Assembly: GCA_963752935.1 (NCBI GenBank)
Contig: CAVWAL010000006.1
Coordinates: 52,833 to 116,832 of the forward strand
DNA length: 64,000 nt
DNA from: RI-153 sp963752935
GTDB lineage: Bacteria; Chloroflexota; Anaerolineae; Caldilineales; Caldilineaceae
Direction of reading: 5' to 3'
The notes below the pieces were generated by a model. That model had not been told where the DNA came from. It searched no databases and saw nothing but the letters and a program-made list of their open reading frames with translations. The translations under genes were made by a program, and so were the position numbers. Shown here piece by piece: positions 9,221-19,033 of the stretch (positions within the stretch are counted from its first letter, which is position 1; each line of letters starts with the position of its first letter).

Positions 9221-10842
9221 ATGCAGACACGCTTACCTCAAGCCGGCAGCACTGCTTTCGTCGAGTCGACGCGAGATCACGCCGCATCAGCTACACGAAG
9301 TGCCAGCCGCCTTGCGCTGCCCGTGATTCTGCTTGTCTACGTCGCCCTCGCTGCCACCTTCGCCTGGACGACGCCGGCCTGGCAAAATCCCGATGAACCG
9401 GCCCACTACAATTACATCGCCCACATTGCCCAGGGCAAGGGCTTGCCCTATCTCCAAGTGGGCGACTATGACCAGGCCTACCTGGAGCAACTTACCCGCC
9501 AGAAGTTCCCGCCGCACCTGTCGATTGAATCCGTGCGCTATGAATCGCATCAGCCGCCGCTCTACTACATGATGGCCGCGCCCGTCTTCGCACTGACAGG
9601 CGGCAGCTTATTGGCGCTACGCCTGTTCAATGTGCTGATTGGCCTTGCCGTCGTGGCCTTGATCTTCTTCAGCGTGCGCACCATCCTCCCCGCGCGCCCA
9701 GGATCGCGCTCAGCGCCACCGCCTTCGTCGCCTTCCTGCCCATGAACGTGGCGATCATGGCCTCGGTGAACAACGATCCGTTGGCTGCCTTGATTATCGC
9801 CGCGACCCTGTATGTCCTGTTGCGCTGGATAGGGAGAGAGGTCTCAGGCCAAAAAAGCGAAAGCCCAGAACATGGGGGTCGTAGCTTGCCCCTCGCCCGT
9901 CGCCTATCGCAATTCCCTATTCGCAACGCAACCCTCCTTTTCCTCGGTCTGCTCGTCGGACTCGGCTTTTTGACCAAGGCCACAACCTACATTCTGCTGC
10001 CGGTGGTAGTGGTGACCGTCTTTTTCGTCTCCTGGTGGCGCGCAGGATGGCGACGTGCGCTGATTCACGTGGCCGCGGTGTCGGTGTGGGCGTTGTTGCT
10101 GGGGCTGCCCTTCTGGTTGCGCAACATCTATCTGTACGGCGGCTTCGATTTCTTGGGACTGGCGTGGCACGATCAGGTGGTAGCCGGTCAACCGACGAGA
10201 TTGGATTGGATCGCAGCAAACGGCTGGCCCGCCTATTGGGAGCGGGCCTGGCGATTCACGTTTGACAGTTTCTGGGGCGTCTTTGGCTGGATGGGCGTTT
10301 TCATGGACGGCCGGATCTATTCAATCCTGTTGCTGTTTAGCGGGTTGATCGCGCTGGCACTGTTGATACTGCTAATCCAGGTGCGGCAGTGGTTGCCGTC
10401 GCTCAGCCATGCGCAACGTGGTCAACTCGCAGCCTTGTTCCTGTTGCTGGCCGCGGTCGCCGCTTCCTACATCTGGTATAACCTGGGCTTCGTGCAACAC
10501 CAGGGGCGCTACCTCTTCCCCGCGCTGCTGCCGATCGGCCTGCTCGTGGCCATCGGCTGGCGCGCCCTGCTGCGTCCGCTCAACAGTCTGATCGGCGCCA
10601 TTTTCCTGTTGTTGGCGGCGCTCGTCCTGGCAGGGTTGAGCATTGGCGGCGGCAGCGTGGATCGCTGGATGCTGCTCTTTATGGCAGGCGGCGTGGCGAT
10701 CCTGCTCATCTATGCCACGCTCGTGCTGCGTTTCAACTGGTGGGGCAGGCCACCCGTCTGGATCGAAGCGCTCCCCTTCGTGCTGTTAGTGCTACTAGAC
10801 ATCGCTATTCCTTTCCTGTATATTGGTCCGCAATTGGGATAG
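9221..10842 (+). pseudogene. Membrane glycosyltransferase (GT39/DUF2142-like), one frameshift
   Basis: Two frames form one polytopic membrane protein of about 540 residues. The first (to about 9700) has an N-terminal helix followed by PDEPAHYNY and YESHQPPLYY, the acidic loop typical of dolichyl-phosphate-mannose-type (GT39/ArnT-like) and DUF2142 transferases. The second (about 9700-10842) continues with FVAFLPMNVAIMASVNNDPL and about eight helices. The frames join near 9700-9745 with a single-base discrepancy. Such enzymes move sugars from polyprenyl phosphates on the outer face of the membrane. Because both parts are well preserved, sequencing error is as likely as inactivation. Confidence 0.75.
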
Positions 10843-10875
10843 ATGCGATCGATATAGAAGCGATCGATAAATTCG

Positions 10876-10921
10876 CAGCAGCCCGGGGGAGACCGGCCCA
10901 CGGTAACGGGATGGGCTGCTG
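10876..10921. terminator. Hairpin between glycosyltransferase and VanW genes
   Basis: Inverted repeat CAGCAGCCC (10876-10884) and GGGCTGCTG (10913-10921) with a 28-nt GC-rich loop that can pair further. It lies 34 nt after the glycosyltransferase stop. There is no T-run, so its role as a terminator is only likely. Confidence 0.4.
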
Positions 10922-10974
10922 TGTACTGATGTGTCGGGATAGACACTTTAAGCGAACAGAGGCTTGAGTTCTTC

Positions 10975-12771
10975 ATGCAGACTACTTACACGCCGGCAAG
11001 TTATCGTCCGACCAGCAGGCGCCGTACTTCTCTCGATTTTCTGATCATCTGGGTGGCGGTAGTGATGTTGAGTGCCGTTGCGGTCTTTGCCGGGTGGCAA
11101 TTCTGGCACATGGATCGCGTGTACAGCGGCGTGCGTGTCGCCGGTGTCCCTGTGGGTGGTATGACACGCGCCCAGGCCATTGTCCGCATTAACGGTGAGT
11201 TGACCCCTTACCCGGTACCGCCGATAAGCCTGCACAGTGGGGATCGCCAGTGGCTGCTAAGTAGCCAACAGATCGCACCGCAAGCCGATCTGATGGGCGC
11301 CATCAACCAGGCCTACTTGATCGGGCGCCAGGGCGCGTTCCTCGAACGGATGACCTCCCAGATCGGCGCCTTCGTGGGGCGCTACAATGTTAATCCACAA
11401 CTGCAGTTCAACGAAGGCGCAGTGCGCCAGCAGATCAGCCAGATTGCCACGGAACTGCGCCGTCCTGGTCGCGCTCGCGTGGAGATCGGCACCTTCTCGC
11501 TGCCGTCGCAGCCCGGCCTCGATGTGGACATCAGCGCCACGGCCGCCCTGGTGATGAATGCGCTGCAGCGCCACGAAGTCGCCGCCATCCCCGTGCAGAC
11601 GTTTACGGTGCAAGCACCAGATGCCGCCAACGCGACGGCGACCACACAGGCCGCACCAACTCGACAGCCGATTACACTGCGCGATAGCCAAAGCGGGCTA
11701 CTCTTCGCGCTGGACGCCGCCGACCTGGGGATGATTCTGCCCGGCGGCGACGCCACGCGGCTCAACGAAGCTGCGCTACGCGGTATCGTGGAAACGTGGG
11801 CCGCCGAAATCAATATCCCCGCCCAGGATGCACGGCTGCGCTTTAACAGCGCCACCGGCCAGCTTGATGTAATTCAACCGAGCGTGACTGGGCGAGTGCT
11901 CGACGTGGACGCCACGGTCAGCGCCCTCAAGCAGGCGTTGATCGACGACACGACCCAGATCGCGCTGCCGATCAGCGCCGTCGTCCCCGACGTGGATGCA
12001 GCCAATCTTGGCGCACTTGGCATCCGCGAACTGGTCGCCTCGGGGACAACCTATTTCAAAGGCAGCAGCGTGGCCCGCATCCGCAACATTGAAGTGGCGG
12101 CAGAAAAGTTCGTCGGCATGGTGATTCCGCCCAACGAGGTTTTCAGTTTCAACCAGATTGTGCAGGACGTCAGCGCGGCCAATGGCTTCGAGGATTCCGC
12201 CATCATCTGGGGTGACCAGACCATGGTGGGCGTGGGCGGCGGCGTCTGCCAGGTCAGCACGACGGTCTTCCGCGCCGCGCTCAACGGCGGATTCCCCATT
12301 GTGGAACGCTACAACCACGGTTATGTGGTGAGCTGGTATGGTGAGCCAGGGATGGATGCAACCATTTACACCCCCGACGTCGACTTGCGCTTCCGCAACG
12401 ACACCGACGCCCATCTGCTTGTCCAGCCCAATGTGGACAGCAACAACGGTGTGATCACCTTTGATTTCTACGGCACCAAACCCAATCGCCAGGTGACCAT
12501 CAGTGCCCCGGTGATCAGCGATGTCAAAGAGCCGGGAGATCCCGTCTATCGCATCGACGAGAGTTTGGCCGCCGGTCAGCGCCGCCAGGTCGAATACGCG
12601 CAGCGTGGCATGACCGTCACCGTGGAGCGGACGGTGACCGAGAATGACGAGACTCGCGTCGACAAGCTCGTGTCGCAATATCAGCCGTGGAACGCCGTCT
12701 TCCTCGTTCCTCCGGGCACAGAGATCCCGGCCACAGCGACGCCACCGGCCGAGACTGCGACCACGCCCTGA
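10975..12771 (+). CDS. VanW family protein with PG-binding repeats
   Basis: This 598-residue exported or anchored protein has one transmembrane segment at about residues 22-45. The following region carries two peptidoglycan-binding_4-like stretches. The VanW domain lies at about 350-500 and is recognised by FSFNQIV, the glycine/cysteine signature GVGGGVCQVSTT, and YNHGY. VanW proteins occur in Gram-positive and Chloroflexota genomes; their biochemical role is unsettled but is linked to the cell wall. The C-terminal 90 residues are G5-like and end in a Pro/Thr-rich tail. The start follows a weak ribosome site. It appears to be transcribed alone. Confidence 0.88.
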   Translation: MQTTYTPASYRPTSRRRTSLDFLIIWVAVVMLSAVAVFAGWQFWHMDRVYSGVRVAGVPVGGMTRAQAIVRINGELTPYPVPPISLHSGDRQWLLSSQQIAPQADLMGAINQAYLIGRQGAFLERMTSQIGAFVGRYNVNPQLQFNEGAVRQQISQIATELRRPGRARVEIGTFSLPSQPGLDVDISATAALVMNALQRHEVAAIPVQTFTVQAPDAANATATTQAAPTRQPITLRDSQSGLLFALDAADLGMILPGGDATRLNEAALRGIVETWAAEINIPAQDARLRFNSATGQLDVIQPSVTGRVLDVDATVSALKQALIDDTTQIALPISAVVPDVDAANLGALGIRELVASGTTYFKGSSVARIRNIEVAAEKFVGMVIPPNEVFSFNQIVQDVSAANGFEDSAIIWGDQTMVGVGGGVCQVSTTVFRAALNGGFPIVERYNHGYVVSWYGEPGMDATIYTPDVDLRFRNDTDAHLLVQPNVDSNNGVITFDFYGTKPNRQVTISAPVISDVKEPGDPVYRIDESLAAGQRRQVEYAQRGMTVTVERTVTENDETRVDKLVSQYQPWNAVFLVPPGTEIPATATPPAETATTP

Positions 12772-12780
12772 TTTCAGAGT

Positions 12781-12934
12781 CTGTTTGAAAAGAGCCGTTC
12801 GCTGGTTTCGGTACGCTGTCATGGCGGGTAGACGAGCGCCGGTTGAGCAGCGCAGCGAGTCGAAACCAAGCGGGTTGGTCGCTCCAAAGCCGCTACTCAA
12901 CCGACGCTCACTCTCAATTCCCTCTTTTCAAACA
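12781..12934. repeat. Dispersed palindromic repeat, family D, copy 1
   Basis: A 154-bp element bounded by perfect 14-bp inverted repeats, CTGTTTGAAAAGAG at 12781-12794 and CTCTTTTCAAACAG at 12921-12934. The interior contains GCGCCGGTTGAG, GAGTCGAAACCA and CTCAACCGACGCTC, which also occur at 19034-19260 and about 56885-56945. It sits 9 bp after the VanW stop and could act as a terminator. Confidence 0.7.
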
Positions 12935-13048
12935 GGTTCTCACAGGTTCCGATCTCCTTCCCCATTTTGCTCATCACCTCGATTGTGATAAAGTGGCCGC
13001 GTATATCTAAAACGCTTTAGAACACCGCTTTTCACGATTGAGGAATCC

Positions 13049-14335
13049 ATGCATACCAGCCATTCGGAGTCGCTTGCTTCCCCGCTTTCCAGCCGCGTTG
13101 TCCGCCGGTCGCCCATCTTTTACGGATGGATCATTGCCCTCGCTGCCACCGTCGGCATGATCATGACCAGCCCAGGCCAAACCTATGCCGTTTCTATCTT
13201 CATTGAGCACTTCATCACTGATCTGGGCATCAGCCGATCGCTGGTCAGTACGCTCTATACCGCCGGGACATTGGTGGGCAGTTTTGCGCTGCCCCTGATT
13301 GGCCGCCAGATCGATGCGCGTGGACCACGCCGGATGGTGGTGCTGATCTCGCTTGGATTCGGCGTCGCCTGCATCTACATGGGCTTTGTCGGCAGTGCCA
13401 TCATGTTGGGAATCGGTTTCGTAGCCATTCGCATGTTGGGTCAGGGCGCGCTGGGATTGGTGAGCCAATACACCATCAATCAATGGTGGGTTCGCCGGCG
13501 CGGCATGGTGATGGGGCTTTCGGGGCTGGGCATGTCGTTGCTGGGGCTGGGCTTCTTTCCTTCGTTGATTCAACAGATGATCGACAACTATGGCTGGCGT
13601 ACTGCCTACCCTGTGCTGGGTATTAGCGTACTCCTGATCATGCTGCCGTTAGGCTACTTCTTCTACCGCAACCAGCCCGAAGCCTACGGACTCAAACCGG
13701 ATGGCGGCGCCCGGCTCAACAAGGTCACCGGCGCCGTGGAGGAGACGCCCGCCGAAGAAGAGTGGACGCTGGACGAAGTGATCCATACGCCGGCATTCTG
13801 GATCATCGCCGCCGGGCTGGCCTCTATGTCTATGCTATCGACCGGCCTCTTCTTCCACGCCGTCAGCATCTTCGACGACAACGGGCTCTCGGCGGCAGTA
13901 GCGGCCTCGGCGTTTGTGCCGGTGGCGTTGACCACGGCTCTGGTCAACCTGGTGGGCGGCTTTCTGGTGGATCGCATCTCGCCGCGCTATCTGCTGGCGT
14001 CGGCATTGGTCTGCCAGGCCGTAGTGCTGGTGATGGCGCACTCGCTAGGAAGCGTCAGCATGGCGCTGTTCTATGGCGTCGTCCTGGGCACGACGTCGGG
14101 GCTTCAGCGTACGGTAAGCAGCGTGATCTGGGCCAACTACTTTGGGCGCCGCTACCTGGGCACAATCACCGGGGCCACCACCACGATTATGATCGCCGGA
14201 TCGGCGTTTGGTCCTATGCCGTTTGGCATCGCCCGCGACCTACTGGGCAGTTACAATACGGTGCTCAACATCACTGCGTTCATCCCGCTTGGCCTGGCCG
14301 TGGTGGCACTCTTCCTGCGTAGACCACAGAAATAG
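13049..14335 (+). CDS. MFS transporter (OFA/monocarboxylate-like)
   Basis: The 428-residue permease has twelve predicted helices in two halves with a charged central loop at about residues 205-235. The N-terminal part, FYGWIIALAATVGMIMTSPGQTYAVSIF split by charged loops, resembles oxalate/formate and monocarboxylate antiporters of the major facilitator superfamily. The GRQIDARGPRR loop after helix 2 is the MFS A-motif region. A GAGGA ribosome site precedes the ATG. Substrate is not predictable. A strong hairpin follows at 14454-14491. Confidence 0.85.
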   Translation: MHTSHSESLASPLSSRVVRRSPIFYGWIIALAATVGMIMTSPGQTYAVSIFIEHFITDLGISRSLVSTLYTAGTLVGSFALPLIGRQIDARGPRRMVVLISLGFGVACIYMGFVGSAIMLGIGFVAIRMLGQGALGLVSQYTINQWWVRRRGMVMGLSGLGMSLLGLGFFPSLIQQMIDNYGWRTAYPVLGISVLLIMLPLGYFFYRNQPEAYGLKPDGGARLNKVTGAVEETPAEEEWTLDEVIHTPAFWIIAAGLASMSMLSTGLFFHAVSIFDDNGLSAAVAASAFVPVALTTALVNLVGGFLVDRISPRYLLASALVCQAVVLVMAHSLGSVSMALFYGVVLGTTSGLQRTVSSVIWANYFGRRYLGTITGATTTIMIAGSAFGPMPFGIARDLLGSYNTVLNITAFIPLGLAVVALFLRRPQK

Positions 14336-14453
14336 CCGGGATCCTTCGCATCAACAGGACGAACATGACGGACGTTGTGCGAACGCTCAACGTCTTCTGA
14401 ACAATCGTCTATTCCCAGATACACAACCGTCCAAAGTGTGATACCTTTGTCTC

Positions 14454-14491
14454 GCTGAGGCAGCCGCAGCAGGGTTGGCGGCTGCCTCAGC
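14454..14491. terminator. Perfect 14-bp stem-loop after MFS gene
   Basis: GCTGAGGCAGCCGC (14454-14467) pairs perfectly with 14478-14491 around a 10-nt loop, about 120 nt after the MFS stop. There is no clear T-run. The remainder of this 361-bp gap contains a TAGGGGCG repeat fragment at 14523 and the palindrome listed next. Confidence 0.55.
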
Positions 14492-14618
14492 TCGTGTCGT
14501 TTCATCGGTCAACTGCAATATCGTAGGGGCGCCGCTTGCTGCGCCCGCCCACAGGAATACCGACAAACCAAACAGAAAGCCCACGCAGTGGTACAGACGC
14601 TATATTTCCGCCGTGATA

Positions 14619-14639
14619 TTGACCAATGATAATGGTCAA
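14619..14639. promoter_or_regulatory. Palindrome TTGACCA-N7-TGGTCAA upstream of DUF1800 gene
   Basis: Perfect 7-bp arms at 14619-14625 and 14633-14639 lie 57 bp before the start of the DUF1800 gene. The spacing of one helical turn between arm centres is typical of a dimeric repressor or activator site. The regulator is unknown. Confidence 0.4.
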
Positions 14640-14696
14640 GTGTTTGGGGAACCTCAAGCCAGGTGCAGATAAGCACAGACTCAACCGGGGGAGCAA

Positions 14697-16526
14697 ATGA
14701 AAGATCTCATCAACGACGCGACCACATCCGCTGGCGGCGACGAAGCGGCCAGGGACGAGGTCATCGGTTGTGCCGAGATGATCGAAGGAACGGCGCAGCG
14801 AGCGAGAAAGGCACACATGGACAGACGCCGGCTGCTGGGGGCGGGGCTACTGGGGACTGCGTCCATGGCGGCGGGGGCATTTTCCGCCGCCATAGGCGAA
14901 GCCGCCCCACCCGCACAGGGAACGCCGGCCCTCCCCGCGATGCGCTCGCCGCACTCCGCGCCGCGGTCAATCAGCAGTGGCGTTGTGCCTGACCGCCCTA
15001 GCCTGGCGGTTATTGCACTCAACCGCATGGGATTCGGGCCCAGGCCAGGGGATATTGAAGCGTTCAACGCCCTGGGCAACAGCGACGATGAACGGCTCCA
15101 GGTCTATGTCGAGCAGCAACTCGATCCGCAAAGTATCGACGACAGCGCACTCGACGCAGCGCTGGCGACCTACTCATTTGAAACGCTCAACAAGTCACTG
15201 GCGCAACAGTGGACCGATCACCTCAAGCAGCAGGGTGTGGAATGGTGGTATCGCCGGTTGCCGGCCTGGGAGACGGAACGCGCCACCTTTCTGCGTGCGC
15301 TTTACTCCAGGCGGCAGTTGAGCGAAGTGTTGGCCGATTTCTGGCATAATCACTTCAACGCCTACGCCTGGGATAGCTGGCAGCAGAGCACCTGGGTCCA
15401 CTATGATCGCGATGTAATCCGCGGCAATATGCTGGGCAACTTCCGCAAGATGCTGGGCGATGTGGCCAAAAGCCCGGCCATGCTCTTCTACCTGGACAAC
15501 CAATCCAATGAGGGTGGTAATCCCAACGAGAATTGGGCGCGCGAGTTGTTCGAGCTGCACACACTGGGATCGGAAAACTATTTAGGCGTGCTCGCCACCA
15601 CGAACGCCGACGGCGTCTATGCCCACCCCGCCCCCAAGGACGCTGCCGGTTGGCCCCTGGCCTATGTAGACGATGATGTGTACGGCGCAACTACCAGCTT
15701 CACAGGCTGGCGCACCGACACCGACAGCGGGCAATTTGCCTTTGATGCCGCGCGCCACTTCCCCTACCAAAAGATCGTGCTGGGGCGCACCATCCCCTCG
15801 CAACAGGGCATTCAGGATGGCGAGACCGTGCTCAACATCCTGGCCAATCACCGGGGAACGGCAACCTTCATCTGCCGCAAACTTTGCCGGCGGCTGATCG
15901 GCGACAATCCGCCCGAAAGCGTTGTGCAGGCAGCAGCCGACGTTTTCTATGCCGAGCGCGAGGCCGAGGATCAGCTCACGCAAGTGGTGCGCACGATCTT
16001 GCTCTCGCAGGCGCTGCGCACGACCTGGGGCGACAAGATCAAGCGCCCATTCGAGTTCGCCTGTTCTGCCCTGCGTGCCACACAATGCCTCTTCGACGCC
16101 GACAGCGATGCGTTCTTTTGGTGGTATGGCGGCATGGGGCAGAGTCTCTTTGGCTGGCATGCGCCCGACGGCTACCCAGACGTCAAGGAAGCATGGAGCA
16201 GCACGATGCCAATCCTGCAACGCTGGCGCTTCGTCAACACGCTGCTGGGTTGGACCATTGGCGGCGACGGCGCCAATAAAGAGGATGCGCGCATCGGCTT
16301 CGACGGAATCATGCCTGCCGATCGGGCCACGCCGGCGGAGGTGGTGGACTTTTGGAGCGAACGGCTTGTGGGCTATCGTCTGCCCGATCACGAGCGCGCC
16401 CAGATCGTAGAGTTCATGGCCTTTGGCCGCGGCGCCGACAGCGACCTGCCCGCCGATCAGATCGAGGAACGGCTGCGCCCTATGGTGGGGTTGATCCTGA
16501 TGTCACCCTCGTTTCAGTGGCGATAG
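14697..16526 (+). CDS. DUF1800 family exported protein
   Basis: The 609-residue protein belongs to the DUF1800 family, which is almost always paired with DUF1501, as here. Typical family stretches include NRMGFGPRPGDIEAF near the N-terminus, FWHNHFN, NENWARELFELHTLG and FICRKLCRRLIGD. Residues about 41-70 (MDRRRLLGAGLLG and the following hydrophobic run) form a Tat-like signal, preceded by about 40 extra residues. A start at 14817 is therefore possible, although 14697 has a good GGGGAG ribosome site. The molecular role is unknown; the pair is thought to act outside the cytoplasm. The next gene starts 23 bp downstream in the same operon. Confidence 0.88.
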   Translation: MKDLINDATTSAGGDEAARDEVIGCAEMIEGTAQRARKAHMDRRRLLGAGLLGTASMAAGAFSAAIGEAAPPAQGTPALPAMRSPHSAPRSISSGVVPDRPSLAVIALNRMGFGPRPGDIEAFNALGNSDDERLQVYVEQQLDPQSIDDSALDAALATYSFETLNKSLAQQWTDHLKQQGVEWWYRRLPAWETERATFLRALYSRRQLSEVLADFWHNHFNAYAWDSWQQSTWVHYDRDVIRGNMLGNFRKMLGDVAKSPAMLFYLDNQSNEGGNPNENWARELFELHTLGSENYLGVLATTNADGVYAHPAPKDAAGWPLAYVDDDVYGATTSFTGWRTDTDSGQFAFDAARHFPYQKIVLGRTIPSQQGIQDGETVLNILANHRGTATFICRKLCRRLIGDNPPESVVQAAADVFYAEREAEDQLTQVVRTILLSQALRTTWGDKIKRPFEFACSALRATQCLFDADSDAFFWWYGGMGQSLFGWHAPDGYPDVKEAWSSTMPILQRWRFVNTLLGWTIGGDGANKEDARIGFDGIMPADRATPAEVVDFWSERLVGYRLPDHERAQIVEFMAFGRGADSDLPADQIEERLRPMVGLILMSPSFQWR

Positions 16527-16549
16527 AGAGTACACAAGGAGAAGATAAC

Positions 16550-17944
16550 ATGGCCAAAAGAGGCGTTTCACGACGAGGATTTGTGGCAGGCTGTTCGGCA
16601 GCGATTGCAGCGTTGGCCGGCGGCAGGCTAACCCAGGTGGCTTTCGGCAATGCCGAGGACGAGCCCAATCAGGATATTCTGCTGGTGGTTTTTTTGAGGG
16701 GCGGAATGGACGGGCTGAGTGTGGTCGCGCCCATTGCCGGCGCCGATCGGGGCCACTACGAGGCGTCGCGGCAGGCTCTATCGCTGCCCCTCAGTGGCGA
16801 CAATGCAGCGCTTCCGCTCAGCGATTTCTTTGGGCTGCATCCGGCCGCCGCACCTCTACACGAACTGTATCAGGCGGGGAAGGCAGCGATCATCCACGCG
16901 GCAGGGTTGACCAGCGACACACGCAGCCACTTTGATGCCATGCAGTACATGGAGTTGGGCACGCCCGATCAGAAGAGCAGTACATCGGGTTGGTTAACCC
17001 GCCATTTGTTGACGGCGGGCAATCTGCCGCCAGAGATCATCGCGCCTGCGGTGGCGGTGGGCAGTTCTGCGCCGGCATCGCTTTTGGGCAGCCGTGAGGC
17101 GATTGGCATGACTTCGCCCACAGACTTCAACTTCAACGGACACTGGTTCTACAGCAACTGGCAGCGCATGGCCCTGCGCAAGATGTACACCGGCAACACC
17201 TGGCTGCACCAATCCGGTATCCAGACCCTGGATGCTGTGGACGTGATCGAGTATGCCAGCCCCCAGAATTACACGCCGGGCAACGGCGCAGACTATCCTG
17301 GCGGCAGTTTCGGCCAGAGTCTGCAAACCGTGGCGCAGATGATCAAAATGCAACTGGGGATGCGTCTCGCCACCATCGATCTGGGCGGCTGGGATACGCA
17401 CGAATATCAGGGCGATCACGGCACCGGCTACTTTTCGGGGCGCGTCAACGAGCTGACCCGCGGTCTCCATGCCCTGATGGCCGACATGAGCGACGTCAAC
17501 GGCACGGATCATTCGCAAAGGCTGACGATTGTGGTGATGAGCGAGTTTGGCCGTACCTTCAAAGAGAACGCCAGTCGTGGCACCGATCATGGCCATGGCA
17601 ACGTGATGTTTGTAGTGGGTGGAGCGGTTAACGGAGGACAGGTTTACGGACAGTGGCCGGGGCTGGACACCGATCAACTCTATGATCGCCGCGATCTCGC
17701 CATCACTACCGATTATCGACAGGTACTCAGTGAAATCCTGATTCGACGCTTAGGCAACCCCAACCTGGGCACGATCTTCCCCGGTTACAGCAACTACAGT
17801 CCGCTGGGCATCTTACAAGGAACGGACATCGCACCCATTTACGAAACGTCCACGCCGACAGCCACACCGATTGCCAGCCCCACCAGCACAGCCAACCACG
17901 CCGGCGGTAGCAACCGCCTCTACTTGCCGTACACAACTCGATAA
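16550..17944 (+). CDS. DUF1501 family Tat-exported protein
   Basis: The 464-residue product starts at ATG 16550 after an AAGGAGAAG ribosome site; a longer open frame from 16352 only overlaps the previous gene. A twin-arginine signal (VSRRGFVAGCSAA) occupies the N-terminus. VVFLRGGMDGLSVV, DTRSHFDAMQYME, LGGWDTHEYQGDH, EFGRTFKENASRGTDHGHGN are DUF1501 hallmarks and place it in the alkaline-phosphatase-like/sulfatase fold. It is cotranscribed with DUF1800. The C-terminus has a Thr/Pro-rich spacer and ends RLYLPYTTR, a tail resembling the end of the secreted protein at 28803-32309. Confidence 0.9.
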   Translation: MAKRGVSRRGFVAGCSAAIAALAGGRLTQVAFGNAEDEPNQDILLVVFLRGGMDGLSVVAPIAGADRGHYEASRQALSLPLSGDNAALPLSDFFGLHPAAAPLHELYQAGKAAIIHAAGLTSDTRSHFDAMQYMELGTPDQKSSTSGWLTRHLLTAGNLPPEIIAPAVAVGSSAPASLLGSREAIGMTSPTDFNFNGHWFYSNWQRMALRKMYTGNTWLHQSGIQTLDAVDVIEYASPQNYTPGNGADYPGGSFGQSLQTVAQMIKMQLGMRLATIDLGGWDTHEYQGDHGTGYFSGRVNELTRGLHALMADMSDVNGTDHSQRLTIVVMSEFGRTFKENASRGTDHGHGNVMFVVGGAVNGGQVYGQWPGLDTDQLYDRRDLAITTDYRQVLSEILIRRLGNPNLGTIFPGYSNYSPLGILQGTDIAPIYETSTPTATPIASPTSTANHAGGSNRLYLPYTTR

Positions 17945-17962
17945 ACAAGGTGACAGGGAAAA

Positions 17963-18003
17963 GCACAAAGAACGGGTGGGCGAATTCCACCCGTTCTTTG
18001 TGC
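17963..18003 (+). terminator. 17-bp hairpin after DUF1800-DUF1501 operon
   Basis: GCACAAAGAACGGGTGG (17963-17979) and its complement (17987-18003) form a perfect stem with a 7-nt loop, 19 nt after the stop. No gene is seen from here to 18234. Confidence 0.7.
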
Positions 18004-18234
18004 AGGACGCCGCCCCTACAGCCCCTGACCCAGATGGGCAACACCTGGTCTTTCCCTTCGTCCACCGTCAAAGGCGCGGCCCATTCTGATTGAGCATGGA
18101 ATTTAACCGGCGGCAGTAGTCCACCTGACTGAACCACCGCCGCCGTGCCTGTACACTGCTCAAGCCACGCAGCAGATTGCTGCCGTCTACGACCTGGCGT
18201 CATCGAACAGATCACTACATACGGAGAAACCAGT

Positions 18235-18903
18235 ATGAACGCAACGCACCCCCAGCCCAAAACCACGCCCCCATCCTCCGTGGACGACAGGCCAACGTGG
18301 CACTGGTACCATGGCGTGCTGTTTTACGTCATCGTGCAGGTACTCTCCTTCGGTCTGTCCAAGCTGACGGAACGGTTGCTGGGCAGAGGCAAGGCCAAAC
18401 TTACCGAGTCACTGACCGGGAATGCCGATAGTTTCAACTACAGCAACAGTCTCAAACAGCCCATCTTCGCCCCGCCCGATTGGCTTTTTGTGCCGGTGTG
18501 GCTGGTCAACAATGCAATCGCCATCTGGAGTCTGCTGTACGTGGCCAACCAGCCCAGAAATCTGCCGGGACGTGGCGCTTTTCTGTGGTTGCAGGGTGCG
18601 ATCTGGTCATTGTACACGGCCTTCATTACGCTCTTCTTTGGCCTGCGTTCGCCCATCAACGGCACCTTGAACACGATCCTGGCGCTGATCTTTACGGTTG
18701 CCAGCATGGTGGTAGCCGTCACGCGTCTGCGCGACCGGAAGGCAATCCTCTCGCAGATCCTCTTGATACCGTGGCTTGTCTTTGCCTCGTTTGCCGGCGC
18801 GTTGGTGGCCTTATGGAACAAGGACGAATTCTATGGAACCGATGCGCTGGTGCAGCCGGATGCCAGGTGGGTCAAACCCAAACCGAACGAGCAACAAGGC
18901 TAA
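18235..18903 (+). CDS. TspO/MBR family membrane protein
   Basis: The 222-residue protein has five predicted helices. FAPPDWLFVPVWLVNNAIAI corresponds to the P-x-W-x-F-x-P-x-W signature of the tryptophan-rich sensory protein/peripheral benzodiazepine receptor family, which binds porphyrins and related ligands. It is longer than the usual 150-170 residues because of an extended N-terminus and first loop. The start at 18235 follows GGAGA at the right spacing; the frame extends upstream to 18145 without support. A strong terminator hairpin follows. Confidence 0.72.
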   Translation: MNATHPQPKTTPPSSVDDRPTWHWYHGVLFYVIVQVLSFGLSKLTERLLGRGKAKLTESLTGNADSFNYSNSLKQPIFAPPDWLFVPVWLVNNAIAIWSLLYVANQPRNLPGRGAFLWLQGAIWSLYTAFITLFFGLRSPINGTLNTILALIFTVASMVVAVTRLRDRKAILSQILLIPWLVFASFAGALVALWNKDEFYGTDALVQPDARWVKPKPNEQQG

Positions 18904-18965
18904 CCTGGTGCCGTATTGGGGGTTGAACTCCGCTACCGTCAGGAAAACGGAGGTGCCAAGCGCAC

Positions 18966-19001
18966 GAACGCCGGCCCGCAAAGTTTGGCGGGCCGGCGTT
19001 C
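18966..19001 (+). terminator. Intrinsic terminator after TspO-like gene
   Basis: GAACGCCGGCCCGC (18966-18979) pairs perfectly with 18988-19001 around an 8-nt loop and is followed by TTCATTCGTT, a weak T-rich tract. Confidence 0.7.
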
Positions 19002-19033
19002 TTCATTCGTTCGAGTATCTTGAGTGAAGCAAT

